Shown here: piece by piece, positions 24,401 to 32,827 of the stretch | Position numbering within the stretch: position 1 is the first letter of the stretch | Layout: each line of letters opens with the position of its first letter | Assembly: GCA_016934475.1 (NCBI GenBank) | Contig: JAFGST010000037.1 | Span: forward strand, 1 to 40,100 | Source of the DNA: Candidatus Aminicenantota bacterium | GTDB lineage: Bacteria; Acidobacteriota; Aminicenantia; UBA2199 | Length of the DNA: 40,100 nt | Reading direction: 5' to 3' | Notes under the pieces: generated by a model | Seen by the model: only the letters and a program-made list of their open reading frames with translations | The model's database searches: none | What the model was told of the DNA's origin: nothing | Position numbers and translations under genes: made by a program

Positions 24401-25684
24401 ATGAAAAATGGATCCCGGATCGTTTTTGCGGTCATATTCATGCTGGCGGCGACCGTCGTCTTCGCCCAGAGGATCATCGTGACCTTCCCCGGCAGCGGCG
24501 ACGTGCTGCGCCCGGGCCAGAGTTTCACCGTCACCTGGACCACCAGTGGCGAAATGGACGACCGGGTCAGGATCCGCCTCTGGAAGGGGTCGGGGGGGGC
24601 GGCGCGCCGGGTTCACGACTTCACCGACGACACGGCCAACGACGGCGAGCATCCCTGCACCTTGCCCGCCGTCATCACCGCGGCCGACGACTATTACATC
24701 CGCGTCATCACCGTCGACGAGGCCGTCTACGACGACGGGAGCATGTTCTCGATCTCCGGCGCCTCGATCACGGTCAGCTCGCCCATGGAGACCGGCGCAT
24801 ACATGGTGCGGGGCACGACGCCCATACCTATCGCCTGGACCTGCAGCGGGCTCAGCGGCGACGTGCGCATCGAGCTGGAACGATGGGATGGGGCCGGAAC
24901 GCACACGATCCGATCCAGCCACCCTTGCGACGGCTCGCCGCTGAGCTACCCCGTTCCTGACGGCGTGGCCGCCGGCACCTACCGCGTGAAGATCAGCCAG
25001 GGGAGCATCGTGGGCTACAGCGGCCGCATCGGCATCCTGGCCTACGTTCCGCCCAGCCTGACCTTGAGGCAGCCCAACGGCGGCGAGGTCCTGACCCACG
25101 GCGGCATGTACACCATCGAGTGGGACGCCCACAACCTGGACGGCAACCTGCGCATCGACCTGCTGAAAGGGGGTATCCTGTACAAGATCATTGCCGAGAG
25201 CCACATCGTCAACGCCGGCTTCTTCACCTGGCGGAACATCCTCACGAGCGTGAGGTCCAAGGTCGTTTCGGGAACCAATTTCAGGATCCATATCTATACG
25301 CATGACCGGCGCTTCAGCGACCGTTCCGACGCCGATTTCACCATCCAGCCGCGGCCCGGCATCTGGCTGTTCAAGCCCACCGCCGTCGACGTCTGGGACG
25401 AGGACAGCGCCCAGGAGATCCGCTGGAACGCCCAAGGACTCGAAGGGCGCACAGTCTCGATCATCCTGCGCTTTACCTCTGGCTCGCCCCTGAACATCCG
25501 CACGATCGCCGAGGGCGTCCCGGCCATGGATAAGCGCTACGCATGGACGGTAATGGACTTGGAAGCCGGCCCCTACAACCTGAGGCCCGGGACCTACCCC
25601 GACGCCGTCATCACCGTCCGCACCGAGGGCGCTGGCGTGACCTGCGCCGACAGCAGCAAGGAGTTCACCATCCGCAAGAGATAA
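24401..25684 (+). CDS. Secreted protein with repeated Kre9/KNH-type Ig-like domains
   Basis: Signal peptide; four repeats: VTFPGSGDVLRPGQSFTVTW, VSSPMETGAYMVRGTTPIPIAWTCSGLSGDVRIEL, LRQPNGGEVLTHGGMYTIEWDAHNLDGNLRIDLLKGG, LFKPTAVDVWDEDSAQEIRWNAQGLEGRTVSIIL. Confidence 0.85.
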   Translation: MKNGSRIVFAVIFMLAATVVFAQRIIVTFPGSGDVLRPGQSFTVTWTTSGEMDDRVRIRLWKGSGGAARRVHDFTDDTANDGEHPCTLPAVITAADDYYIRVITVDEAVYDDGSMFSISGASITVSSPMETGAYMVRGTTPIPIAWTCSGLSGDVRIELERWDGAGTHTIRSSHPCDGSPLSYPVPDGVAAGTYRVKISQGSIVGYSGRIGILAYVPPSLTLRQPNGGEVLTHGGMYTIEWDAHNLDGNLRIDLLKGGILYKIIAESHIVNAGFFTWRNILTSVRSKVVSGTNFRIHIYTHDRRFSDRSDADFTIQPRPGIWLFKPTAVDVWDEDSAQEIRWNAQGLEGRTVSIILRFTSGSPLNIRTIAEGVPAMDKRYAWTVMDLEAGPYNLRPGTYPDAVITVRTEGAGVTCADSSKEFTIRKR

Positions 25685-25720
25685 GTCTCCGAAAGGATCA
25701 ATCGACGTCGGGCAACAGGC

Positions 25721-25755
25721 GTCAGACGTCGGACATCAGATATCAGACATTAGCA
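25721..25755. repeat. Degenerate heptamer tandem repeat
   Basis: gtcagac gtcggac atcagat atcagac attagca (5 x 7 bp). Confidence 0.7.
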
Positions 25756-25766
25756 TGAAAAAGAAA

Positions 25767-26042
25767 GGTTCCTCACGCAAATTCGTGCACAGAGCACAAG
25801 GCCAGAAGAGGGAGGAATGGGATAAAATTCCAAGCACCAAGCACCAAATCCCAAATAAATTCCAAGTTCCAAATTCCAATGTCCTAAACGAAGGCCATTG
25901 CAAGCATCTTTTCTTCGTTTTGGTCATTGGGTCATTGGAATTTGGAGCTTATTTGAAATTTGGTGCTTGGAACTTGGTGCTTCAGTCCCACTAGATCGCA
26001 CGGCTAATAAGTTAAGCACTGCACAAATTTGTGAGAGGAGCC
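25767..26042. repeat. Composite palindromic element (possible MITE-like element or giant hairpin)
   Basis: Outer arms GGTTCCTCACGCAAATTCGTGCA (25767-25789) and TGCACAAATTTGTGAGAGGAGCC (26020-26042), 19/23 complementary. Inner arms ~25828-25897 and ~25914-25982 carry the CCAAATTCCAA repeat in opposite orientations. Confidence 0.8.
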
Positions 26043-26192
26043 AAAAGAAAAAGCCAAGCTGGGTATGGCGCGCGGCTGGCGGTTGCTGCCTGGTGCCGCG
26101 CGTTTCCCATTCGCCTGATCTCTTCTTTGTTGCAACCATTGGCGGTGTCCCCGCATCTTATCGGGTGAAAGACGAACCACGAGGAGGTCAGA

Positions 26193-27164
26193 ATGGATAG
26201 ATTCAAAAAATTGAATGGAGGCGTGAAGACGGCGGCGATCGCCGCCCTGGTCCTGGTCATGACCGGCGCCCTGGTGCTGCTGGCGGCAGAGAAGACCACG
26301 GCCGCCAAGAGCGAACGCGGTTTCCTAGGGGTCACGGTAAGCGGCCTGGACGAGGGCGAGCGCGAGGACCTCGGGGTGAAGCACGGGATCAAGGTGAACG
26401 CCGTCGAGAAGGAGAGCGCGGCCGCCAAGGCGGGGATTCTCGAGGAAGACGTCATCCAGTCGGTCAACGGCGAGAAGGTACGCAGCCCGCTGGGGCTGAC
26501 CGAGATCATCCGCGATCTGAAGCCCGGCGCGGAGGCCCGGATCGGCCTCTGGCGCAAGGGCAAAGCCCTGGAAGTGAAGGCGGTGCTGGGTGCCTACGAA
26601 AGGCCGAAGCGCTTCGCCTGGCACATGGGCCCATGGTCCAAGGTCGTGCGCTCCCGGGCCTTTCTGGGCGTGAGCATCATGGACCTCGACGACGGCGACC
26701 TGGCGTCCTATTTCAGCGTCAAGGCCGGCGAGGGGATTCTGGTCAGCGGGGTGCAGAAAGGAACGCCGGCGGAAAAAGCGGGCATCAAGTCCGGCGACGT
26801 CATCGTGCAGGTGGGCAAGATGGCGGTCAAGAAGAGCGGTGACGTCCAAGAGGCGCTGGCGGAGCTGAAGGAAGGCGACAGCGTCGAGGTGACGGTCATG
26901 CGCCGCGGCAAGAAGGCGATCCTGAAGGCCGAGCCCGATTTCAACCGCCACCGGCGGATCCTGCGCGTCTTCGAGGGCGACGGCGATTACGACATCGAGC
27001 GCCTCGAGCTGCCCGACATCGACATCGAGATCCCGGAACTCCCGCCCATGCCCGAGATTCCCGACTGCGCCGACATTCTGCAAAAGGTCCACGAAAAGCT
27101 GGACGGCGTGAAGGTCAAGCTCGACCGGCGCCTGAAAAGGGTCGTCGAGGATCTCTGGATCTGA
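26193..27164 (+). CDS. Membrane-anchored/secreted protein with two PDZ domains (no protease domain)
   Basis: N-terminal hydrophobic segment, then FLGVTVSGLDEGEREDLGVKHGIKVNAVEKESAAAKAGILEEDVIQSVNG and FLGVSIMDLDDGDLASYFSVKAGEGILVSGVQKGTPAEKAGIKSGDVIVQVG. Confidence 0.92.
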   Translation: MDRFKKLNGGVKTAAIAALVLVMTGALVLLAAEKTTAAKSERGFLGVTVSGLDEGEREDLGVKHGIKVNAVEKESAAAKAGILEEDVIQSVNGEKVRSPLGLTEIIRDLKPGAEARIGLWRKGKALEVKAVLGAYERPKRFAWHMGPWSKVVRSRAFLGVSIMDLDDGDLASYFSVKAGEGILVSGVQKGTPAEKAGIKSGDVIVQVGKMAVKKSGDVQEALAELKEGDSVEVTVMRRGKKAILKAEPDFNRHRRILRVFEGDGDYDIERLELPDIDIEIPELPPMPEIPDCADILQKVHEKLDGVKVKLDRRLKRVVEDLWI

Positions 27165-27191
27165 TTCATCTCCTTCCCCATTCTCTCCCTT

Positions 27192-27220
27192 GGGACGGGC
27201 TGAGGCCCGTCCCTTTTTTT
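27192..27220 (+). terminator. Intrinsic terminator after PDZ gene
   Basis: GGGACGGGC TGAG GCCCGTCCC TTTTTTT: perfect 9-bp stem, tetraloop, T7. Confidence 0.95.
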
Positions 27221-27234
27221 CCCCCGGAATGGTC

Positions 27235-27831
27235 CTATTTTCTCTTGGAGAAGAGGCGGAGCGGGAAAACGGGGTCGCGCTGTGGCCGCAGCGCCGCCGG
27301 GTAGATCTTCTCGCGAGCCCCGGCCACCTCCTCCACAGAATAGAAGGCGTCGGGCAGGACCCGGCGCACCAGCTCCAGGACCTGCTGCAGGTGCTGGCGG
27401 CGGATCACGGTGAACACGACCTCCACCGGGCCCTCGGCCCCCTGGGCCGGCACGTGGGTGAAGCCGAATTTCATCTCCTGCAGCCGCTGGCGCAGCACCT
27501 CGCTGCCGGAAGGCGTGATGACGCGGATCAGCACCATGCCCAGGGACAGGCGGCGCTCGATGCTTTGGCCGATGGCCGTGCCGGTGGCGAACCCCGCCGC
27601 ATACGCGATGTAGGCCAGCGGGTGCGAGACCGTCTTGATGATCTGGCTGATGACCAGCAGCCAGATCAGTACCTCGAAGAATCCCACCAGCGGCGCCAGC
27701 CAGCGCACGCCCCGCGATATGGCGACGATGCGGATGGTCTGCAGGCTGACGTCGACGATGCGCGCCAGGAAGATCAGCAGGGGCACGATGGCCCAGACGA
27801 ACAGGACCGATTGCGTGAACGGAGGTTCCAT
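27235..27831 (-). CDS. DUF2179/UPF0316 family membrane protein
   Basis: LFVWAIVPLLIFLARIVDVSLQTIRIVAISRGVRWLAPLVGFFEVLIWLLVISQIIKTVSHPLAYIAYAAGFATGTAIGQSIE. Confidence 0.9.
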   Translation of the reverse strand: MEPPFTQSVLFVWAIVPLLIFLARIVDVSLQTIRIVAISRGVRWLAPLVGFFEVLIWLLVISQIIKTVSHPLAYIAYAAGFATGTAIGQSIERRLSLGMVLIRVITPSGSEVLRQRLQEMKFGFTHVPAQGAEGPVEVVFTVIRRQHLQQVLELVRRVLPDAFYSVEEVAGAREKIYPAALRPQRDPVFPLRLFSKRK

Positions 27832-27885
27832 TTTTCATTATAGCATAAAATCCGGGGAACAACGAAGGCCAATCGGGGACGCGGG

Positions 27886-28170
27886 TCAGCGAATCAGGGT
27901 GGCCTCCTGCTCGCGGATCATGATGTTCACCCGCATCGAGCGGTGGAGCATGTCGATGTGCACCACGTGGATCTCCAGGTTCTCTTTCTGCTCCATCGAG
28001 ATGAGCCGGGTGGCGATCTCCATCAGCTGTCCGGTGGTCAGCAGCTCGCAATCCAGGTCGGCGCGGATCTTGGCGAAATTGCCGCTGTCGAACTGGTCGA
28101 TGCGCCGGACCATGAAGCCGTAGCGGACGAACAGGTCATAGATCAGTTGAGGCTCGTACGTATTCTTCAT
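27886..28170 (-). CDS. Conserved-looking small protein, unknown function (94 aa)
   Basis: MKNTYEPQLIYDLFVRYGFMVRRIDQFDSGNFAKIRADLDCELLTTGQLMEIATRLISMEQKENLEIHVVHIDMLHRSMRVNIMIREQEATLIR; start placed at 28170, the upstream part of the listed ORF is antisense to the ACP region. Confidence 0.65.
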   Translation of the reverse strand: MKNTYEPQLIYDLFVRYGFMVRRIDQFDSGNFAKIRADLDCELLTTGQLMEIATRLISMEQKENLEIHVVHIDMLHRSMRVNIMIREQEATLIR

Positions 28171-28267
28171 GGCTCCCAAGGTCCCCGCCGCAGGGGCGCG
28201 CCCATGTAGGTCCATTCTCGGCGAAAGCGGAAGGAAAGTCAATGCGCCGCCCCGGGCGCCGCCGCGA

Positions 28268-28296
28268 TTGCCATGAAGGTCCTTCCGTGCTATAGT
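28268..28296 (+). promoter_or_regulatory. Promoter TTGCCA-N17-TATAGT for ACP gene
   Basis: TTGCCA 28268-28273, TATAGT 28291-28296; ATG at 28307. Confidence 0.65.
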
Positions 28297-28306
28297 GGCG
28301 GCGAAC

Positions 28307-28540
28307 ATGGACGACACGATCAAGGCGATCCTGGCGGAGATCCTGGAGGTCAGGGCAGAGGAGATCGGGGACGATTTCGGTCCCGACCGCTGCCGGAACT
28401 GGGATTCGCTCAGCAACCTGCGCATCGTCACCGCCCTGGAAAAGGCCTTCCGCCTCACGCTGACCTGGGCGGAGATCAGCTCCATGACCGATGTCCGGCG
28501 CATCCGCGACGTCATCGGCCGGCGGCTGGAGGGCAGATGA
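28307..28540 (+). CDS. Acyl carrier protein-like
   Basis: MDDTIKAILAEILEVRAEEIGDDFGPDRCRNWDSLSNLRIVTALEKAFRLTLTWAEISSMTDVRRIRDVIGRRL; DSL phosphopantetheine site. Confidence 0.88.
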   Translation: MDDTIKAILAEILEVRAEEIGDDFGPDRCRNWDSLSNLRIVTALEKAFRLTLTWAEISSMTDVRRIRDVIGRRLEGR

Positions 28541-29064
28541 ACGTCCGCAGCTTCGCCCAGCGCTTCCTGGTCCCGCGCTGGGTCGTGTCGCTCTTCCTGC
28601 TGCTCAAGTTCCGCTGCCGCGTGAGCACCCGGGCCGAGGTCGAGCTGAGCCCCCGGCTGTGGATCGGCCGCGGCAGCGAGATCGGCTCCTTCACCAAGAT
28701 CAAGGCCAGCTTCGGGCCGCTGCGCATCGGCAGGAACTGCTTCATCGGGCCCGGCTGTTTCATCGCCGCCCACGAGGGCGGCGTGACCATCGGCGACGAC
28801 TGCCTGATCAGTCCCAACGTGAGCATCCTGTCCAGCAACTACAACTACCAGCGGCTCGATCTCCCCATCGGCCGCCAGGGATACACCTCGCTGGGAGTGA
28901 CCATCGGCGACAACGTCTGGATCGGCAGCGGCGCCTGCGTGCTGGACGGTGCCGTGATCGGCTCCGGCGTGATCGTGACCCCGAACTCGGTGGTCGCCGG
29001 CAAGGTTCCGGAGAACGTCATCGTCCAGGGCAATCCGGCGAAGGTCATCTTCACCCGGCGCTGA
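28537..29064 (+). CDS. Left-handed beta-helix (hexapeptide) acyltransferase
   Basis: ATGA overlap with ACP; IGRNCFIGPGCFIAAHEGGVTIGDDCLISPNVSILSSNYNY...VTIGDNVWIGSGACVLDGAVIGSGVIVTPNSVVAGKVPENVIVQGNPAKVIF. Confidence 0.94.
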   Translation: MNVRSFAQRFLVPRWVVSLFLLLKFRCRVSTRAEVELSPRLWIGRGSEIGSFTKIKASFGPLRIGRNCFIGPGCFIAAHEGGVTIGDDCLISPNVSILSSNYNYQRLDLPIGRQGYTSLGVTIGDNVWIGSGACVLDGAVIGSGVIVTPNSVVAGKVPENVIVQGNPAKVIFTRR

Positions 29065-29075
29065 GGCGGCCCTCC

Positions 29076-29636
29076 TTATTCCCCAGGACTCCTTTTCCCC
29101 AACAGGAGGCGCAGGGCCACGACGGCGGCGAGCAGGCCGCCCAGGATCACGATCTCCTGCATAGCCGCCTCTAGGTTGTGGCGGTTGAAGAGGCTGGGGA
29201 AGAAATCACCGCTTCGCGCCGAGCGGGTGATGTTGCTGAAGAAAGGCCTGGCGGAGATGAAATAGCGGCCGGAGAACGGCCAGAGCAGGGGCAGGCCGAA
29301 GGGAGCGACGAGGTCGAGGGAGAAATAATCCAGGAACAAGTGAAAGCCGAACAGCAGGAAGGAGACGGCCGCCGGGGGCCAGAAGCGCTTCGTTCTCAGG
29401 AAGAAGAGGCCGCCGGCCAGCGCGGCGACGGCCAGGGCGGCACCGATGCTGTGGAAGGCGCCGTGATGGTACAGGTTGGGACGGCCCCGCAGCAAGCCGG
29501 GCAGGAAATCGGCGTCGGGCAACACGGAAAGGAGGACGAATAAGGCGGCGTCAAGCCAGCGGTTCCTGAAAAAGAAGCCGGGGCGGACCTGCTGGGCCGC
29601 GATGCCGGCCAGGGCGTGCCCGACGGGCAGGGGCAT
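29076..29636 (-). CDS. YdjM-like membrane-bound metal-dependent hydrolase family protein
   Basis: MPLPVGHALAGIAAQ...SVLPDADFLPGLLRGRPNLYHHGAFHSIGAALAVAALAGG...FHLFLDYF. Confidence 0.85.
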   Translation of the reverse strand: MPLPVGHALAGIAAQQVRPGFFFRNRWLDAALFVLLSVLPDADFLPGLLRGRPNLYHHGAFHSIGAALAVAALAGGLFFLRTKRFWPPAAVSFLLFGFHLFLDYFSLDLVAPFGLPLLWPFSGRYFISARPFFSNITRSARSGDFFPSLFNRHNLEAAMQEIVILGGLLAAVVALRLLLGKRSPGE

Positions 29637-29638
29637 CT

Positions 29639-31168
29639 TCAGAACGGGCCCGGGCTCCGGCTCGTCACCCTGACGCGTTCCTGCTCCCAGCGCAGGTCGT
29701 TCCAGGCGAAAAGGGGACGGAGGCGGGGCAGCAGCTCCGCCAGGCGCTGGCGGTTCTCTCCCAGTCCGGTACGGCGGAACACCAGGTCGTCGAGGTGAAC
29801 CACCGCCTCTTCCTCGATCAAAGGCTTCAGCTCGCCCAGGTTGTGGTCGGCCGGGAGCCGCCAGTCGTAAGGGAAGAACCATCGCCCCGACAGCGCTTCC
29901 GCCGGGGGAGCGATCTTCCTGGCCCGGCTGGGGGGAAAGATCCGCCTCAGGGTTTTCTCCGCCACCCGGCGCGACGTGGTGAACTTGACCCCGGATACGC
30001 TGAAGAGGCCGACCGGTCCCTGCCGATCGCCGTGGGCGAGGATCACTTCGCGCCCGGAGAGATCCCCCGATGCGCGGGCGGGGAGGGTACCGGAGTACAC
30101 GTGCTCGATGTCCTGTTCGCGCAGGGTCAGTTCGGGAACGGCGTCGTTGATGTCGGCGATGAAGGCGGCGATATCCTCGGGACGGGGCGATGGCGTCTCC
30201 TCGTCGACCGGGACCGGCACTTCTCCGGTGCCGGCCAGCAGGCGCCTCTTCCAGTTGTGCACGAAGTACGTGTGATCGGGTCGGCAGCGGGGGGTTAGGG
30301 CCAAAGCGTACTCGCTCAGCGCCCTCCTCTTGAACAGGACATTGAAGAGCAGTAGGCGCCGGCGGAAGAGGCGCGGATGGTCCTGGTCAAACCGCTGGGC
30401 CAGCCTTCGGCACCAGGGACCGGCGGCGTTGATGACGACGGGGGCGCGGAATTCAAAGGTCCGGCCCCCCGGGCGATCGCGAGCCAGCACTCCGCGCACC
30501 TGGTTATGGTGCAGGAGCAGGCTCTCCACTTCCACGTAGTTGAGGGCCATGGCCCCCAGGGAGCACGCCCAGCGCAGGGTTTCCATCAGCAGGCGCTGGT
30601 GCTCGGGGATGAAGGCGTCGTACCAGAGGGCGCTTCCCTGCAGCCCCCTGCGATCGACCTGGGGAAACGCGTCGCGGGTGTAGCAGGCGTCGACGATGCG
30701 GCCGGCCGGCAGGCGCTGCTCCTCGCCGACGCCGCGGTTGCGCCTCCATCCCAGCAGGTCGTTGAGCTGCAGGGCGGCGCGCATGATGCTCGCCCGCTTG
30801 AGGCCGCGTCCGTACAGCGGCATCAGGCAGGGAAGCACCCGGACCAGGACGGGCAGGTTCGCCAGGAACCAGCGCCTCTCGGCCACGGACTCGAAGAAGC
30901 GCGGCAGGTCGAGACTCTGCAGGTAGCGCAGGCCGCCGTGGATGGTGCGCAGGTGGTTCCAGCTGGCGGCGCCGCCGAAGTCGTCCCTTTCCAGCACCAA
31001 GGAGCGCTTGCCGCGGCGTCCGGCCTCCAGCGCCAGCATGACACTGTAGATGCCGCCGCCGACGATGATCAGGTCAAACGTCGTTGCCTCCGCTGCGGCC
31101 GCGTTGCGCTCGATGGCCACCCGGGAGCGCGGGATTTCTTGGCCTGCCGGCGGCCGGGCCGGGATCAT
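29639..31168 (-). CDS. FAD-dependent glycerol-3-phosphate dehydrogenase-like oxidoreductase
   Basis: FDLIIVGGGIYSVMLALEAGRRGKRSLVLERDDFGGAASWNHLRTIHGGLRYLQSLDLPRFFESVAERRWFLANLP; VINAAGPW. Confidence 0.9.
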   Translation of the reverse strand: MIPARPPAGQEIPRSRVAIERNAAAAEATTFDLIIVGGGIYSVMLALEAGRRGKRSLVLERDDFGGAASWNHLRTIHGGLRYLQSLDLPRFFESVAERRWFLANLPVLVRVLPCLMPLYGRGLKRASIMRAALQLNDLLGWRRNRGVGEEQRLPAGRIVDACYTRDAFPQVDRRGLQGSALWYDAFIPEHQRLLMETLRWACSLGAMALNYVEVESLLLHHNQVRGVLARDRPGGRTFEFRAPVVINAAGPWCRRLAQRFDQDHPRLFRRRLLLFNVLFKRRALSEYALALTPRCRPDHTYFVHNWKRRLLAGTGEVPVPVDEETPSPRPEDIAAFIADINDAVPELTLREQDIEHVYSGTLPARASGDLSGREVILAHGDRQGPVGLFSVSGVKFTTSRRVAEKTLRRIFPPSRARKIAPPAEALSGRWFFPYDWRLPADHNLGELKPLIEEEAVVHLDDLVFRRTGLGENRQRLAELLPRLRPLFAWNDLRWEQERVRVTSRSPGPF

Positions 31169-32769
31169 TTGTTGCGCCCTGGCTGAGGTTCGCTGGTCGA
31201 GGCGGTCGTTCCCGGAACGGAGAAATCGCTCTGGCGGTTGTTGCGGTCGACGGTCTGGACGCGGAAATGGAGCTGCGGCAGGAAGGGAAACAGGTTGAAG
31301 GTCTGGTAGGCGTTGCCGGTGTTTTGTTTGTAGCGCAGGTCCTCGGGGGAGAAGCCGAACTCGACGTGGAAGTGGCTGAAGTCGGATTCGGGGTTGACGT
31401 CCCAGAAGGCCGTCCGCTGGTGCCGCTCCGGGAAATCGATCACGGAGATGTTTCGGGGCGGAAGGGGCGGGAAGGCGGCCAGGGCGTCGGCGAAGAGGGA
31501 GGCGATCAGGCTGTGCCCTGCCCCGTTGGGGTGGTTTCCCTTCACGTAGATCTCCTCCCCACCGACAACCACGATGCCCGGAGTCTCGAGGAGATCCTTC
31601 CAGCCGTTGGGAGGATTGGTGTTCATGAAAGCACTCAGCGTGTCGATACTGCCAACCCCCTTTTTCTTGGCCAGGTCGAGGATGGCGGCGCTGAAAGAGT
31701 ACAGGCGGTTCCAGTGGATGGTGGTGTTGAATAGGGCGTCCTTGCGCGGCGTCAGGGTGGAGACGATCACGCGCATGTTGAGCTCCAGGGCGGCGTCGAT
31801 GATGTATTCCAGGTTTTCAATGGAGCTGGCAAGGGAGAAATCCCTTTTCCAGACGTCGTTGAAGCCCAGCATCAGGAGGAAGTAAAAAGCGGGATTGTCG
31901 TCCAGGTCCTGGTCCACGTGTAGAATAGCCTCGCGGGTTTCATCACCGATGACGCCCAGGTTGATCGGATAAGCCGGGCCGTAATTCAGGGGCAGGTAGG
32001 TGTCGCGCATTTGGGTCAGATAGCACAGGTCGAGACGCCGGACCGCCTCGATCTGGCCCCAGGTGATGGAGTCGCCGAAACCGATATATGTATTGTAGTA
32101 CTCGGGAGTGGCATCTATGGCCACACGTTCCGGCCGTTTCCGCGGGGGGGACAATCGTGTTGCAGCCAGCAGCTGGGTTTGCCGGGAGCGGCGGTCGAAG
32201 CGGTACTGGAATTTCCCCCAGAGAGACCGGGTCTCGATCTCCAGGCCGCCCTCGTTTTCCCGTACAATCATTTCTTTTTCCGAATAGGGAGTTCGGGTCA
32301 GAGCGATCAGCGACCGGGGTGCCAATTCGTAATAAAATATATCGACGTTGTCCGAGTTGTCGCCCAGAAAGACCAGGGCCCGGAGCCCGCCTTCCTCCTC
32401 CAGAATCTCGGGCAGGCCGAAATAGGCGAAGCCCTCCAAGGGCAGAACCCGGCTGCGACGCTGGCGGTGGTCGTAGTACGCCAGGCGCAGGGATTGGCGG
32501 CGATAGTTCAGCCAGAAGACGTAGAAATTGTTCCCGCCGATGCGTGTGCCCAGGAGGACGTTGTCGCCTCCCATGCCGGCGCTCAGGTCTGTTCCCCGCT
32601 TTTCCTGAAGGATCAGGTCCGTCTGGCCCTGTCTGGTCGCGGCCTTCACGCTGTAGGTCCGGCCCTGGAACTCGAACTGCTCCACGAGGAACGGCCGGTC
32701 CCCCGCCGCCAGCCAGCTGGCCGCGGCGATGATCAGAACGAAAACGGCGATGGATTTTTTATCGATCAT
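31165..32769 (-). CDS. SGNH/GDSL hydrolase with unassigned N-terminal domain and C-terminal beta-rich segment
   Basis: YIGFGDSITWGQIEAVRRL, GVIGDETREAILHVDQDL, LMLGFNDVW, KGNHPNGAGHSLIA (GDS...H block V); signal peptide at N-terminus. Confidence 0.88.
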   Translation of the reverse strand: MIDKKSIAVFVLIIAAASWLAAGDRPFLVEQFEFQGRTYSVKAATRQGQTDLILQEKRGTDLSAGMGGDNVLLGTRIGGNNFYVFWLNYRRQSLRLAYYDHRQRRSRVLPLEGFAYFGLPEILEEEGGLRALVFLGDNSDNVDIFYYELAPRSLIALTRTPYSEKEMIVRENEGGLEIETRSLWGKFQYRFDRRSRQTQLLAATRLSPPRKRPERVAIDATPEYYNTYIGFGDSITWGQIEAVRRLDLCYLTQMRDTYLPLNYGPAYPINLGVIGDETREAILHVDQDLDDNPAFYFLLMLGFNDVWKRDFSLASSIENLEYIIDAALELNMRVIVSTLTPRKDALFNTTIHWNRLYSFSAAILDLAKKKGVGSIDTLSAFMNTNPPNGWKDLLETPGIVVVGGEEIYVKGNHPNGAGHSLIASLFADALAAFPPLPPRNISVIDFPERHQRTAFWDVNPESDFSHFHVEFGFSPEDLRYKQNTGNAYQTFNLFPFLPQLHFRVQTVDRNNRQSDFSVPGTTASTSEPQPGRNK

Positions 32770-32777
32770 GGCGACTC

Positions 32778-32806
32778 ATTGTAGAAGAATTCCGCTGGCT
32801 TGTCAA
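32778..32806 (-). promoter_or_regulatory. Promoter TTGACA-N17-TACAAT for SGNH-glpD-like operon
   Basis: Reverse strand TTGACA (32801-32806), TACAAT (32778-32783); start codon at 32769. Confidence 0.8.
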
Positions 32807-32827
32807 TTTGACGGGCGGAACGCGTGA

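Noticed and set aside
20481-26042. CRISPR array interpretation of the repeats
   Set aside because: Repeats are degenerate, inverted and not regularly spaced by unique spacers; no cas genes in the window.
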